In this document: positions 36,473-47,872 of the stretch, one piece after another | Position numbering within the stretch: the first letter of the stretch is position 1 | How the letters are laid out: every line of letters starts with the position of its first letter | Assembly: GCA_018257865.1 (NCBI GenBank) | Contig: JAEUBA010000052.1 | Coordinates: 124,001 to 188,000 of the forward strand | Direction of reading: 5' to 3' | Source of the DNA: Stereocaulon alpinum | Taxonomy: Eukaryota; Ascomycota; Lecanoromycetes; Lecanorales; Stereocaulaceae | DNA: 64,000 nt | Notes under the pieces: model-generated | Databases searched by the model: none | What the model was told of the DNA's origin: nothing | The model's input: the letters and a program-made list of their open reading frames with translations, nothing else | Made by a program: the position numbers and the translations under genes

Positions 36473-37669
36473 ATGGGCGGCAAAGCTTTCACCTCCGGCC
36501 TGACCCCACTAGACACCCCCCGAATGCCCCCAGAACTCTACCACAGCCTACGAGATAACTGTCTGTGTCTGCTCTTTCCCCTCTACGAAGAAGTAGCAAC
36601 ACCAACCGAAGCTCCATCCAAGACTTCCTACGGCGATATCGACATCCTCGTCTCCCGGCCTAAATCCAGCTCTAAACCACCTTCCACGCAGATCATCGCC
36701 AAGAATCTGTCCGCTGTAAGAACATTCACAACCTCCGGCTCACACACAACCTCCTTCGCTCTTCCGTACCCAAGCCGCTCAGACGCCTACGTCCAAGTCG
36801 ATGTCCACCTCTGTCCACCTGGAACCTTCCGCTGGCAACTCTTCCACCAATCTCACGGCGATTTATGGAATCTGCTAGGCACGACGATCCGGCCATTTGG
36901 GCTGACGGCTAATGATGCAGGGTTGCACTTGCGCATTCCCGAGATCGAGGAATTAAATCGAAAGCGGGGGATGCTGTTGATGACTCGCCAGCCAGAGGAA
37001 GTATTGGATTTCCTTGGCTTAGACCCTGATGTGTATGCCCAACCATTCGATAGCGTTGAGGTGATGTACGAATTCGTAGTCGCTTGTCGCTTCTTTCGAG
37101 GTGGAACATATGTATGTACTTCTCACAGGGTTGTCTTTCCGACTGGGATCATTGTCTGAGTATTAGGACCTATTGCGGAAGCGACAACCAAGGCTGCATA
37201 CCCCAGACACGTTTCATAACCTTGCCGCACTTCCGTAAGGAGTATGCTGACCCCCAATTGTGCGTAGATAAGGGACGAGTTGAAGGCTAATGACCGGAAA
37301 AGGATGGTGCAGCGGGATATTTATCGGCGGTTTGTGGATGAGTGGTTGCCTGCCAATGTTATGTTCGTTAAGACGAGACCTCGAGAGACGATGCCATGGT
37401 TAACGAGGGAGCATGTGCAGGAGGCTGCGTTAGAGAGATGGGGAAAGAAGGCGGAATTCGAGATAAGGGTTGAGGAGTGGAGGAGGGAGAGGAGGGAGTT
37501 GCTTGGTAAGCAGAATGGCAGGCAGAAGAGGAAGGATGATGCGTTGGAGCTGGAGAAGTATATTGGGGCTTGGGTGACTTGGTTGGAGGGGGGTGGAAAT
37601 GTCGAACGACGACGGCTCGGCAAAGGGGCTGAGAGAACTTGGAGGCCAGAATGCCACACCTTATCATAA
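36473..37669 (+). CDS. Conserved fungal protein with a nucleotidyltransferase-like motif
   Basis: I read three exons, 36473-37111, 37167-37234 and 37273-37669, for 367 residues. The segment TSYGDIDILVSRP near residue 60 resembles the Gly-Asp-x-Asp-(hydrophobic) metal motif of the pol-beta-like nucleotidyltransferase fold, and AYVQVDVHLCPP about 50 residues later could supply the third Asp. The C-terminal half is helical and very basic (DELKANDRKRMVQRDIYRRF, then EEWRRERRELLGKQNGRQKR). Substrate and role are unknown. Both inner joins are inferred: the first is GTATGT to TATTAG; the second intron would be only 38 bp with acceptor GATAAG, chosen because the nearer TAG acceptor creates a stop. 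Its 3' end is 77 bp from that of the converging complex I gene. Confidence 0.7.
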
Positions 37670-37746
37670 GGTATGGTGTGTGAATCGGAGAAACATAGCA
37701 ACCGAGCCTTTGGTATAGAGTATGTACACAGTCAGCACTACCCACA

Positions 37747-38575
37747 TTACCGCTGGCCAAAAGGCTCATCCGAGACCCTCTGTGACTCTGGAACCTCAGC
37801 TGGATGTCCCAATGGCTCCAAAGGATAACTAGTAGACGGTAAGCTCTGTAGGAGCTTCCGATGATGTTCGTGTGCCTCAAAAAGGATCAGCATATGTTCC
37901 AGGGCTGTTGTACATTACAGAAAGGAGCACTCACGAAAGGGATTCCACAGTAAGTACACCAACAGATCTGTGGCTTATCGACGTTGATAAAGATCCTTGG
38001 ATGACCCAACGGTCCGCCTCCTCCATCACACGAGACAGTCCTCGTTTTCGTCCATCTTACAGGCTGCTGGTGAATGAGGCTAATGGCAGCTTCAGGTTGT
38101 GGCTAATCGTAGCACTTGTCAGCCAACTGCATATTTCTGGCTCTACAGGCTTTCCACTTTCAGGATCTCTCTCTTTCCTGCATCTTGTGATTTCCTCGAC
38201 CAAGTTTCCCTAAATAGGACGTACCTGATACTCCATTATAGTCTGCTCAAACCTCGGTCCACTCATAGCCCTCTCCCTCGGCTGTTGACTCCGACTCCAT
38301 GGTTCCTTGCGATTGGGCGCTTGCATCACCCGCTGGCGTTCGCTGTCTTCTGGCATTTCTTGCAATGGGCGGTCCGAGTCACGCATACCTTGTGGTGAGA
38401 TAGGGACGGCGTTGGAGTTGGATACGTTCTGGACGGGCTCCGGGGGCGATGGGTCGTTGATGGGTATACGGTCGGAGGTCTTGTCGCGGGTCGCATATGA
38501 TCGGTAGGTGAGGAGGCGAGGGTAGAGGAGGGGCGCAAGAAGGGGTGCACGAGTACGAAAGGTTGTAAGCATCAT
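37747..38575 (-). CDS. Mitochondrial CHCC zinc-finger protein, NDUFS6-like complex I subunit
   Basis: Accessory subunit of respiratory complex I, carrying a zinc site on the matrix arm. Exons on the minus strand: 38575-38225, 38102-37935 and 37875-37747, giving 215 residues. The start MMLTTFRTRAPLLAPLLYPR is basic and acid-free, a good mitochondrial presequence; an in-frame Met at 38656 would add 27 residues. After a disordered stretch come FEQTIMEYQPQPEAAISLIH and QQPVRWTKTRTVSCDGGGGP. The zinc-finger residues are then visible: Cys in VSCDGG, His in GHPRIFINVDKP, and the Cys pair in CTYCGIPF. HEHHRKLLQSLP follows. The first ORF alone would lack the whole domain. Head to head with the MPP6-like gene. 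Confidence 0.88.
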
Positions 38576-38811
38576 GATATCTGGTACGGTGTGGTACCGT
38601 ATGAAGGACGAAGTAGTAGTAGTCGTCTTGGGTCGAAGCTTCAATTGGGGGGCCACCGCTCGGCTTATCTTCGGTTAATAACCATAAAGGTTTGGATAAC
38701 TACGCGTTCAACGGAATCATAAAACAAGTCACTTTACTATGCTCTTATTTGCTAACAGAACGGACAGCCTGTCTAACAACTGACGAAGCCAATCAAATTA
38801 ATCTGCCCGAT
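38576..38811. promoter_or_regulatory. Divergent intergenic region, complex I subunit / MPP6-like
   Basis: 236 bp between two start codons on opposite strands. If the upstream Met at 38656 is used for the complex I subunit, the gap shrinks to 155 bp. Confidence 0.45.
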
Positions 38812-39829
38812 ATGTCTGATTCCACGCCGCAGTCACGACCTGCGAAAGCAATGTCGTCCCGATTAATGACCATGAAGGTAATTCTCAGCTTCTACGCATG
38901 AACAGCGATACAGAGATGTATAGGATCTGATCTATATAGTTCATGCAACGTGCAGCAGCTTCAGCGCCACCATCCACGCCTCAATTGCAGTCCCTACACC
39001 AAGAATTACCCCCTTCCAAACGCCAAAAAACCTCCAATGCCTTCTCTACAGCTATGCCGCCTTCAGAACTTCAAGTTATAAAATCGGTATTGGACGAGGA
39101 GGAGCAGAAAAGGCAGAAGGCTCTTGAGAGACTAGCTGAGGAGGCTGGGGAGACGAAATGGGTCTTGAGCACAATGGGCAAGGTGGCAGAAGTAGCGACA
39201 GCTGGCTTACGAGTGGCTAAAGCTGGGTACTCGGATATTGATCAGGATGCTTGGAAGCCGGCTTCGGTAGGAAGGAGGAGCTTTGGAAGGTTCAACAAGG
39301 AGCTGGAGGTATATTCTCTGACCATCTATATTTCCTTGATTGATTTCATGAACCTAGCCGTTATGCTTGAAGACTGACGAGTATTGTTCGTCATTAGGCG
39401 CGCCAGAACGGTACATCTGAAGATTCCTTCACATCCGGCGATGAAGATACCGAAGCTAGCAAGGAAGAGGAGGATGGTAATGATGATAGCGACGATCCTG
39501 CTGGAACCAGAGAACTGATCCGCGCAGCTAAAGAAGTAGCTACGAAACATGTTAAAGTCGAGAGGTCCGAGAGGAAACAGCAGCGAAGAGCTGAAAAGGC
39601 CGAGTTAGCGCGCCTTGCCGAGGAGCGGAGGAAAAAGGAGGTAAAGCTGAACAGGTTATCATCCATATCAGGAGCGCGTGGGGCAAGCCAACCCAAGGGT
39701 AATGGAGAATGCTTCGCTTGTGGTAAGAAGGGCCACATGAAGGCAGAGTGTCCACAGAAAGGAAACCATAGTCACGCCAATGGGCGCGGTAGGGATTCGA
39801 TGAAACCTAGATCATCATTAGACTATTGA
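38812..39829 (+). CDS. MPP6-like nuclear exosome cofactor with C-terminal CCHC zinc knuckle
   Basis: Exons: 38812-38877, 38940-39308 and 39398-39829, giving 288 residues. The first join produces SSRLMTMKFMQRAAAS near residue 14, the short motif that defines MPP6 and by which yeast Mpp6 docks onto the exosome. The middle part is polar and helical (DEEEQKRQKALERLAEEAGE; VGRRSFGRFNKELE), then an acidic linker (SGDEDTEASKEEEDGNDDSD) and a Lys/Arg/Glu coiled-coil-like helix. Near residue 250 sits a CCHC knuckle, CFACGKKGHMKAECP, spacing C-x2-C-x4-H-x4-C. Yeast Mpp6 has no knuckle, so this architecture adds an RNA-binding module; I believe other filamentous fungi share it. Role inferred: nuclear RNA surveillance and 5.8S/7S maturation. 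Confidence 0.8.
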
Positions 39830-39922
39830 CAAAGTGAAAGCCTGAGCAGATGCACTTGCCTTAGTGATTACAGAACGGGAGCTCCTGTGGACTCAAAATT
39901 CTTCGAAGGGTCTCTTCGAGCT

Positions 39923-41401
39923 CTAATTCGACTCATATTCCTCGTCGATAGCGCTGACAGATGGAGACCTAGCAACCTTTGATTTTGCCTTCTCTCGCGC
40001 TTTCCCTTTGGTACCAAAGAGCTTTGAGCCAGCCTTCAAGATTGACTTAGGAAGCTTCTTTGCCGGACGTAGCTTTGCGAAACGGGACTCCTTGCTCGGA
40101 CGAACTGATAATGCGCCGTTCGTGCGAGTCAACAAGACAGCCTGTGCTACCAGCTGAGAACCTTCGTCGCTGTCTGTCTCCACTCCATCTTCGGTCTCGC
40201 TCTCACTCTTGCTCACTGACTCCTCTTCCGTGTCTACCTCTGTTTCCTCTTCTGCCTTGCTCTTTGAACTCAATGCTGAAGCTTCGGTACCTGTGCCTTT
40301 GTATTGGACATTCTGCTGTTGACGTGGCTTACCGCTTTCAATAATCTGCGCGGACTTGAAAGCATTGAAATTATCCGATTTTGAATTGAAATGGTCTGAC
40401 TTTGACTTTGCTGAAAATATTGGGTTTGGCACTTTCTTTTCCTGGTAAGGACGAGGGGCGTCTAGAGCACGATAGGATCCAGAGTATACATCTGGTGTCT
40501 CACTCAAGGACGCGTTCGACGATTTGCGTGACAATACAGGAGACCATTCTTGAGGGGTCTGGGTTGACTGTGCCTTTGTTGGGGGAGCTGGTGATTTAGT
40601 TAACAGCTCAGTCATGGATCCAACGTTTTGTCCCATTGTCTGTCCATATTCTGGTCCACATTTCGGTCCGGCGACTAGTCCAGTAGAAGGTCCAGTGCAA
40701 GGACTCACTGCTAATCTGGTAGGACGTGGACAACCAAAACCCCCGATTGGATACGGAGGAAAAGGTCCAGGATCAATCATAGACTCCTGTGAGGAGTGAG
40801 TTTCGGAAGAATCATCTGCAGCATATAGAGGAAAGCTGCGGGGGCCGGCGGTCTTCAAGTCCATGGCGAACCTAACCCTCTTAGCTGGTGGAGCTTTCCT
40901 TGACGACTCTAAGAGTGCAGCTGCTGATGGCTTTTTCTGACTGTGCATCTGTTGTACGGGTGCTGCCGGACGTGATTTATTCGTACAATTGGCGAAGGCA
41001 GAGGCCGGATTGTTTTTCTTTGCAGGTTTAGCCAAGCGACTATTGTGGGCTCCGTCACCAGGGGGTGATGAGGAGGTCGATGACTGTGATGATAATGCTA
41101 AACCTTTCGAGCTTGTCGCGTTAGTGCTATCCTTGCGCTTGCTTCTCTTTCTCTTGTTATCAATATGCCAATCTAGATGACTTGCAGCTTCCCCCTTTGG
41201 TGGAGAGGGTTCAGACACGACCATCTCCTTGATCGCTGCATCTGGCTTCTTATCGACGAATATTGGAATTAGAGGACCCAATCTCCTGTCTCCGGAGCCT
41301 GGAACGGCAGCGACCGATGCACGGTAATAAGCTCTCCTTGGGAGGGTGGGCTGCAGCTCTTCGAAGTGGACATCAGTCAACCCGAATCGGACTCTGCACA
41401 T
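39923..41401 (-). CDS. Disordered protein of unknown function with an RVxF-like motif
   Basis: Single-exon frame of 492 residues; I do not recognise a family. Only the first 55 residues look ordered (CRVRFGLTDVHFEELQPTLP; VPGSGDRRLGPLIPIF). The rest is rich in Ser, Lys, Pro and Glu, with a basic patch (NKRKRSKRKDS), the motif PAKRVRFAMD near residue 180, which fits the PP1-docking consensus (basic-Val-x-Phe), a Gly/Pro stretch with repeated GP-[STK]-x-G units near 235-260, an acidic block (EEETEVDTEEESVSKSESE) and a basic tail (RPAKKLPKSILKAGSKLFGT). Features suggest a nuclear scaffold, by inference. An upstream coding exon cannot be excluded. Confidence 0.65.
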   Translation of the reverse strand: MCRVRFGLTDVHFEELQPTLPRRAYYRASVAAVPGSGDRRLGPLIPIFVDKKPDAAIKEMVVSEPSPPKGEAASHLDWHIDNKRKRSKRKDSTNATSSKGLALSSQSSTSSSPPGDGAHNSRLAKPAKKNNPASAFANCTNKSRPAAPVQQMHSQKKPSAAALLESSRKAPPAKRVRFAMDLKTAGPRSFPLYAADDSSETHSSQESMIDPGPFPPYPIGGFGCPRPTRLAVSPCTGPSTGLVAGPKCGPEYGQTMGQNVGSMTELLTKSPAPPTKAQSTQTPQEWSPVLSRKSSNASLSETPDVYSGSYRALDAPRPYQEKKVPNPIFSAKSKSDHFNSKSDNFNAFKSAQIIESGKPRQQQNVQYKGTGTEASALSSKSKAEEETEVDTEEESVSKSESETEDGVETDSDEGSQLVAQAVLLTRTNGALSVRPSKESRFAKLRPAKKLPKSILKAGSKLFGTKGKAREKAKSKVARSPSVSAIDEEYESN

Positions 41402-42556
41402 GGCATAGGACAGGCTAATGTAGCGCTACAGACACAGAAGATACAAGTCATATGTACAGGTCCAATTGCAGACCTCGAGGCGCTGACTATACACATAAGG
41501 CAACCAGGAAAATTCTCTACACCTTGCACAACATTTAGAAGTCCTCGGGTGACGGCTGAAGGGGCTCAGAGAATGGCACCAGTCAAGACCAGAGTGCGCT
41601 TAGCGATTACAAGGAAGGAGCTTACTTTATCCGCGACTCATAACATCATATGAATCCCATCGACATGTCAATGTGAGGAGTGTAACAAAGACGCCATGTT
41701 CTTTGTATGGGGACATTGGGGGGTGAGATACTACTAGCTCTTTAGTTCCGAAGATTCATGGGGACGCATGGGAAGGTAATAGGGCCAGACGTCAGGCCAT
41801 GGACTGCAGAGTACTTCGCACCCGTCGTGTCGCCGACTAGAATGGATTGGCATGGTTCTTTTGATTTCAGTGCTCCGAAAGAAGGATCTCAAAGTGTTCC
41901 ACTTTACGGTGTGAAACTATAGTTGCACACAGGCCTGCCCAAATTGGAGCGTTCTCCGAGTGTTTTAAGTGCACAATTAGCGACCTCAACGCTCCTCGCC
42001 GACTGTTCCATGTGCGTTCGACTGCTTACAACCATCGAACCATCCAAATACGATGTACCGTGCTTTTCTGATATCGTTAGGTCTTCTAGAATTCCAGAAG
42101 CAAGCCCCGCATTATGGTTCTCAATAGCCGCCTTTAGCGCCACTTCTTGGCACTATCTTAGGTAGGTCTAGCTATCGACCAGCCTGCAACGGGCAGAAGC
42201 TTGATTTCCTCGCTTTCCCACGCCAAGTTGTGGGTCTCCTCTGACAGAAACTCTGATTTCCGTGTACCCATTGGTCTCGTTCTTCTGCCATAAAGCTGTG
42301 ACGAACTCTTGACTCTCTTAAAGATAACTGAAAGCCATGCTCCTCCACCGGTTCCTGGAGTGGCGAGATGCGATCGCAACCCGCATGAAGCTCCGACTAT
42401 AATCATTGCCACCCTCCCCTCGTTCTCTGAAAAACATCTTCATTTCCTCCATTGTCTCTATCCAGCTCTTACCCTGCCCCACATTCCTCCTGACGAAGCA
42501 TTGCTTGCTCTTCAAGTTTAAGGGCTCTTGGCCAGCAGAAGAACAGCGTGGTCATC
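41402..42556. promoter_or_regulatory. Divergent intergenic region, disordered protein / Trk transporter
   Basis: 1.15 kb between two start codons on opposite strands. The last 150 bp before the Trk start is C/T rich, as in a fungal leader. Small frames (41366-41653 plus, 41904-42143 minus, 42158-42412 minus) have no recognised content. Confidence 0.45.
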
Positions 42557-45500
42557 ATGTTCAGTCCCATGATAGAGTCGTGGAAATGGCTGAAGGCTCG
42601 TAACCCGGGCTCGCCCTTCAAAAAGCGTCATCTCAACTTCATTACCCTACATTGTACGTCTCATTTACTTTGGTGTGGAGTGTGATAAATTTTGGCGCTA
42701 ATGACCCGGTCACAGATTTGTATATACTGTCTATTACGATCATCGGATCGATCCTACTATACCCCGCAGGTGGACTCAGTTACATCGATGCCCTTTTCTT
42801 CGCTAGCGGATCGGCCACCCAAAGTGGTCTCAATACGCACGTTATTTGATCTACATCAACAGTTGCAAATACTGACATTGCACCAGTGTAAATATCAATG
42901 ACCTCAGTACATATCAGCAGGTGCGTCGATCGTTACATCCATGGTCTGTCAACTTCTAACAAGCAATACAGGTGGTTTTCTATTTAATAGCTATGATCTG
43001 CACGCCCATCTTCATCAACACCTTCGTGGTATTCTTACGTCTATATTGGTTCGAGCGTCGGTTTCAGCACATTGTGGGCGAGGCACGCAATTGGCGCCGC
43101 ACCCGATCTCGGACCAGGACAGAGGCCAACGACCAATCCATTGCTGGACTCGCCGAGAAGAGCGTCCGCGGTCGGAGTATCGTGGTCATGCGCAATGGGG
43201 ACGAAGTGTACCTAGCGGGGAAGAGCAACGCAGAGAAGCCCGATCCTGCTGAGGACCTGACCCGTGAAATTCGCACAGATTCGTCTACGAGCCATGGGGA
43301 AAACACCGAAAACGTCGGACACGCCAGCAACTTACCACCTCCGCAGCCGGTTACATTTCGTCGCGAGATTACTTTCACAGACGAAATTAATAACACTGAC
43401 AATCATGTGGCCCCACCAAGACTACCACAACGTTTGAACCCAGAAGAACACATCGCTTTTCTTGAGAATCAGAGAAATCCGAGGGATAAAGGAGCGTTGC
43501 GAATACCCAGTCCACGCGATGTTGAACGTGGCAGGGTACCAGAGCCCCTAGACGAAGGAAGCGACGGTGGGCAATTGACCCATCAGGCTACCAGCCCTAT
43601 AGATGGAGAGGGAGGGCCGAATGGTAATACGATTACACGCAACGTCACTATCGACGAACCTGAGCGTCCTCATCTTCGGACAAACACGGGCGCCCTCTCT
43701 AACCCGTCTGCTCGAAAGAGCGGCACACTGGAGAATTTAGAGGAAGACGGAAATGATGAGAGAGAGCCTTATTCTGCACGTACAAGAACTCGAACCGGGA
43801 CATTCTCAAGTCTTAGACGGCGGGGTTCCAAGGAACTTGACCATGCTACACCATATCTCAGCTGGCAGCCAACAATTGGAAGGAACTCGGCTTTCGTAAA
43901 TCTGACAGAGGAACAAAGGGAGGAACTTGGAGGTATTGAATATCGTTCTCTGAAAACTTTAGCTGTCGTCCTTGTCTGTGAGTCCACCAGCTCCTTACTC
44001 TTCGTGTACGATTTGCTGATCGCTTATTCCTTCAGCGTACTATGTTCTATTCCATCTTTTTGGTGTAGTGATCCTATTTCCATGGATTGTTCGCACAGAC
44101 ACTTGGGGGAGCATTGTGGACAACGACGGCCAGAGTCGGGTATGGTGGTATGGCCGTCGATCCTCCGGACTCCCTCCCATATTCCTGAGAAGATCGCTGA
44201 CAATCTACAGGGGTATCTTTACACCGGCTTCACTATTCAATGACCTTGGCTACACGCTCACTCCTGATTCCATGGTATCATTTCAAGAAGCAGTTGTGCC
44301 GCTTCTTTTGGGGGCTTTCCTTATTGTCATTGGGAATACTGGGTTTCCCTGCATGCTTCGTTTCGTGATTTACCTTGCCTCACATCTGGTACCTCATGGC
44401 AGCGGCGTCTGGGAAGAGTTCAAGTTCTTACTTGATCACCCGAGACGCTGCTTCACACTTCTCTTTCCGACCGCTGCAACTTGGTGGTTATTCTGGATCC
44501 TCGTCGTCCTGAACGGCCTCGATACCATCTTTTTCATCGTACTCGATGTAAGTCTCTAGAGATCATGATCCACTTGGTGTGTAACTTACGATGCATGTAG
44601 CTCCACGATCCTGTCATCACCAGTATCAATCCTCCAGGCTACCGAGTACTAAATGCTCTGTTCCAAGCTACCAGTACACGTACGGCGGGCTTTGCTTCTG
44701 TCAATCTGGCTGGACTCCATCCAGGTATCCAAGTTTCCTACTTGATCATGATGTACATTTCAGTCTTCCCAATCGCAATCTCCGTGCGACGCACGAATGT
44801 TTACGAGGAGAAGAGTCTTGGTATCTATGGGTCGACAAGGGATGAAAAGGAGGATGAAAGCGAGCCCAGCTACGTGGGCGCTCACCTGCGCCGTCAGTTG
44901 AGTTTCGACCTGTGGTACGTTTTCCTGGGTCTTTTCATCATCGCCATTGCCGAAGGCGATCGCCTTGCCAATACCAATGAATACGCATTTACCTTGTTCT
45001 CCGTCCTTTTCGAGATAGTCTCAGCATACGGAACCGTCGGACTCTCCTTGGGCTACCCCAACATCGACGCATCGCTTTCTGCAGAATTTAACGTAATATC
45101 CAAGCTCGTAATCATCGCCATGCAGATTCGTGGGCGGCATCGTGGTCTTCCATACGAGCTCGACCGCGCCATCCTGCTACCCGGTGACTCGCATGTAACG
45201 GAGGACGAGGATGTTTCCAAACGAAGTCAACGGCGGTCCTCTAATCTCAGCAACATGGAAGCACTGGGGCACCTGGCATCTAGCCAGACGCCGACGGCAG
45301 GGACAGCGTCAGCCATGAATGTGCCAAGCACGGCAACGGCTTCGGGTTATGATAAAGGGGATCAAGTGAGTAGAAGTGACGGAGTGGAGAAACAGTCTAG
45401 CCATTCAGGGCTTGCTCAAAAGGGTCTTGGGACAATGATGGCAGGGCTGGCAAATGGGCCTAGGCTGAGGGTCAATGAAGGCGTTGTGCTTGATCGTTAA
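42557..45500 (+). CDS. TRK1: Trk-type potassium transporter
   Basis: Plasma-membrane high-affinity K+ uptake protein with four membrane-pore-membrane repeats. I read seven exons: 42557-42653, 42716-42836, 42887-42920, 42972-43977, 44036-44147, 44211-44547 and 44601-45500, giving 868 residues. The first pore repeat has DALFFASGSATQSGLNTVNI, the fungal Trk selectivity pattern. After QQVVFYLIAMICTPIFINTF comes the long cytosolic loop (about 330 residues, Arg/Glu/Ser/Pro rich) typical of fungal Trk. Later repeats show GIFTPASLFNDLGYTLTPDS, TSTRTAGFASVNLAGLHPG and AYGTVGLSLGYPN. Membrane end SKLVIIAMQIRGRHRGLP and a Ser-rich tail follow. Intron 2 (42837-42886) appears to start GC instead of GT; no GT donor in the right phase exists nearby. 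Exon 3 is 34 bases. Confidence 0.92.
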
Positions 45501-46729
45501 CAAGGTGAAGTTTGGATGTACGAGTATGATCTCATGAAGAACAGGCGGCTATGCAGTCTTTGAACATGTCGAGTCGAACGCAGAAGCCATCGAAGCATTT
45601 GTCATTGAGCGCGGTGTTGGGAAATGAAGATAGCACACTGTCTATAGATGTTAAAGTAAGGCCTCGAAGTATAGCAAGACTGATCTCCAGTCACGCGCGT
45701 AACCTCAAAACCTATCTCCCAAACTAAGCGACTGTCAAGGTGCACATTCACTCAGTTCTACTTTTCTTGATAGTGAACACCTCCAGCTCCATAGTTGTTT
45801 GAGGTTTCTGTCTTTAGCCTTGACTGTCCCGCGAGAGTCAACACAACTCGTACTTCTTGCTTGGATCCCAAGCGCAAGCTATGTCATGAAGCACTGAATG
45901 ACTGGTTTCTTGGGACAAACACAACATTGTGGTCTGATAAAGACTCAGCGGCTGATTCTTTGCACTGCAAATATTGGTGGCTAGAGCTGGCAAAGGCAGT
46001 GTTGGTCGATCGTCCGGGGTTGTTTTGTTATCTGCGAGAATGTCTTTCAGAAATGCTACTCTCCCGCTCAAAATCTGTAACATTTGCAGCTTCCGAGCCT
46101 ACGCTTTCTAGGAGTTACCGCTTCTCTGAGATGTCACAGCCGCTATTGACGAACGCCCACTTTGCTGCCTTCAGAACGTTTCGAGCAGGATCGAAAGGCA
46201 CGAAAGGGAAATGAGTCAAATTTCTCGCTTCACTTGCCTTTTCTCAATGACAAAAATTTCACACCTGCTACCCGGCGAAGATTGGCCAGTCTTGGCGCAA
46301 CTATTTAGTTGCCAGTTCTCCCGCTCCCTTCTTTTCTTCCCCATCTAAGTGCAAGGGCTTTACGCGTATCAGTGAGGATTCGTCCGAGATCGCGTTTTTG
46401 CTAGTTGAAAACTATACTATGACCACTCTATATGGTCTTCGGATCGTATGGGAATTTTTGAATCACAAGACTCTTCATAGAGACACTCTTTTCATTGCGA
46501 CTTGTCCTTTATGGATGAACGTGAAGAAGAGGTTTTCGCCACAACTCAGGTCAACACCACTAGTACTCCACAACACGCACACAGTACTAGGACTATGTGG
46601 ACTGTAGATAGCATCAAATCACGTAGCATGGGTAGCTATTCCACTGGTAATTGTTTGTAAGCTGCATTGCCGGACCACTTAAAGTGTACCCTCCCTCACC
46701 TTCACCACAAGTGTTGAGAGACATACACT
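45501..46729. other. Intergenic region without recognised genes
   Basis: About 1.2 kb between the Trk gene and the reductase, both on the plus strand. A 139-codon frame at 45795-46214 has a Cys- and Trp-containing first half but no motif I know and overlaps a minus-strand frame; I leave it uncalled. Confidence 0.4.
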
Positions 46730-47872
46730 ATGGCCAGGACTGCACTGATCACTGGTGCCACCGGCTTCCTTGGACGTCAAGTACTGCAGGCATTCAGATC
46801 AGCAGGATGGAACGCTGTAGGGACTGGATTCACACGAGCCGACCCTCCCACCATCCTCAAGATCAGTCTGTCTGATCCAGCTGAGCTTTCAACGGTGCTG
46901 CAAGAGGTCAAGTAAGGCCGCTCTGCCACGCTTCACCTTCGATCCCAAAAGCTTCAATGTAGAAGCCCAGCTGACGCTATAAGCATCAAGACCAGATGTA
47001 GTAGTGCACTGCAAGTTCTTCTCAGCCCCGGCAGACGCAAAGTCCGGACCAGATCTTGCTAGACTAACCCTCTGGCCACAGGTGCAGCGAATCGGTTCCC
47101 AGACAAGTGCAATGAAGATCCCGAGGGGGCCAAAGCCATCAACGTCGAAGCCTCCAGACATCTCGCTCACGCGACCTCACAACATAACATACTCCTCATC
47201 TACATCTCCACTGATTATGTCTTCCCAGGGAAGCCCCGAGAAGCACCCTACGAAGCCGACGCGACTCCTCAGCCTACTAATCTCTACGGACAACTGAAGC
47301 TGGATGGAGAAATGGCAATATTGAAGGCTACACAGGATACGGGTCTTGGACTAGTTCTACGAGTACCCGTACTCTATGGCAGGGCAGAGGACAACAGAGA
47401 AAGTGCTGTCAACGTATTGATGGACTCCCTATGGAAGGCTCAAGAGAAGGGAGCTCGGGTCAAGATGGATGACTGGGCTCAGCGCTATCCCACAAATACC
47501 GAAGACGTTGCTCGTGTATGTCTTGACCTAGCTACGAAGTATCTTGAGAGTGGCGATGCTAGACATGGTATGCCGAAGGTACTGCAATTCTCCTCGGAAG
47601 ATAAGATGACCAAGTACGAGATCTGTGAGCTGTTTGCAGAGATCATGGGTCTGCCACTAGAAGGGATGGTAGCGGACAAAAATGGTAGTGATCCCAACGC
47701 AAGCGTGCAGAGACCGTATGACACGCATTTGTCGACGAAGGCGTTGGAGGATATTGGGGTTGATGTAAGGACGCAAGACTTCAAGGCTTGGTGGTGAGTA
47801 CCATTGTGACTAGTCACCCAGAGGTGCTGACTCTCGCATAGGAGATGGCAAGTTGGGGCTGTCAGGAAGTGA
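46730..47872 (+). CDS. RmlD/MAT2B-like NAD(P)-binding reductase
   Basis: Extended short-chain dehydrogenase fold of the dTDP-4-dehydrorhamnose reductase group, which includes the regulatory beta subunit of methionine adenosyltransferase. Exons 46730-46911, 46991-47010, 47082-47793 and 47842-47872 give 314 residues. The Rossmann motif GATGFLGR is at residues 9-16. A 20-base exon encodes KPDVVVH; it joins HCAANRFPDKCNEDPEGAKA through an intron starting with GCAAGT. The active-site motifs are YISTDYVFPGK and the YxxxK in NLYGQLKLDGE; VLRVPVLYG follows. The last exon is 31 bases and adds RWQVGAVRK. I infer the MAT2B-like group from LRVPVLYG and the fungal layout; a catalytic reductase role is possible. 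Confidence 0.88.

Noticed and set aside
42652..42849. Trk frame reading straight through from 42652
   Set aside because: That frame is not the frame of the N-terminal exon and ends in a stop soon after GLNT; splicing 42653/42716 restores the family sequence.
45795..46214. 139-codon frame between Trk and the reductase
   Set aside because: No motif, no plausible splice partner and no family resemblance; length is within chance for this base composition.
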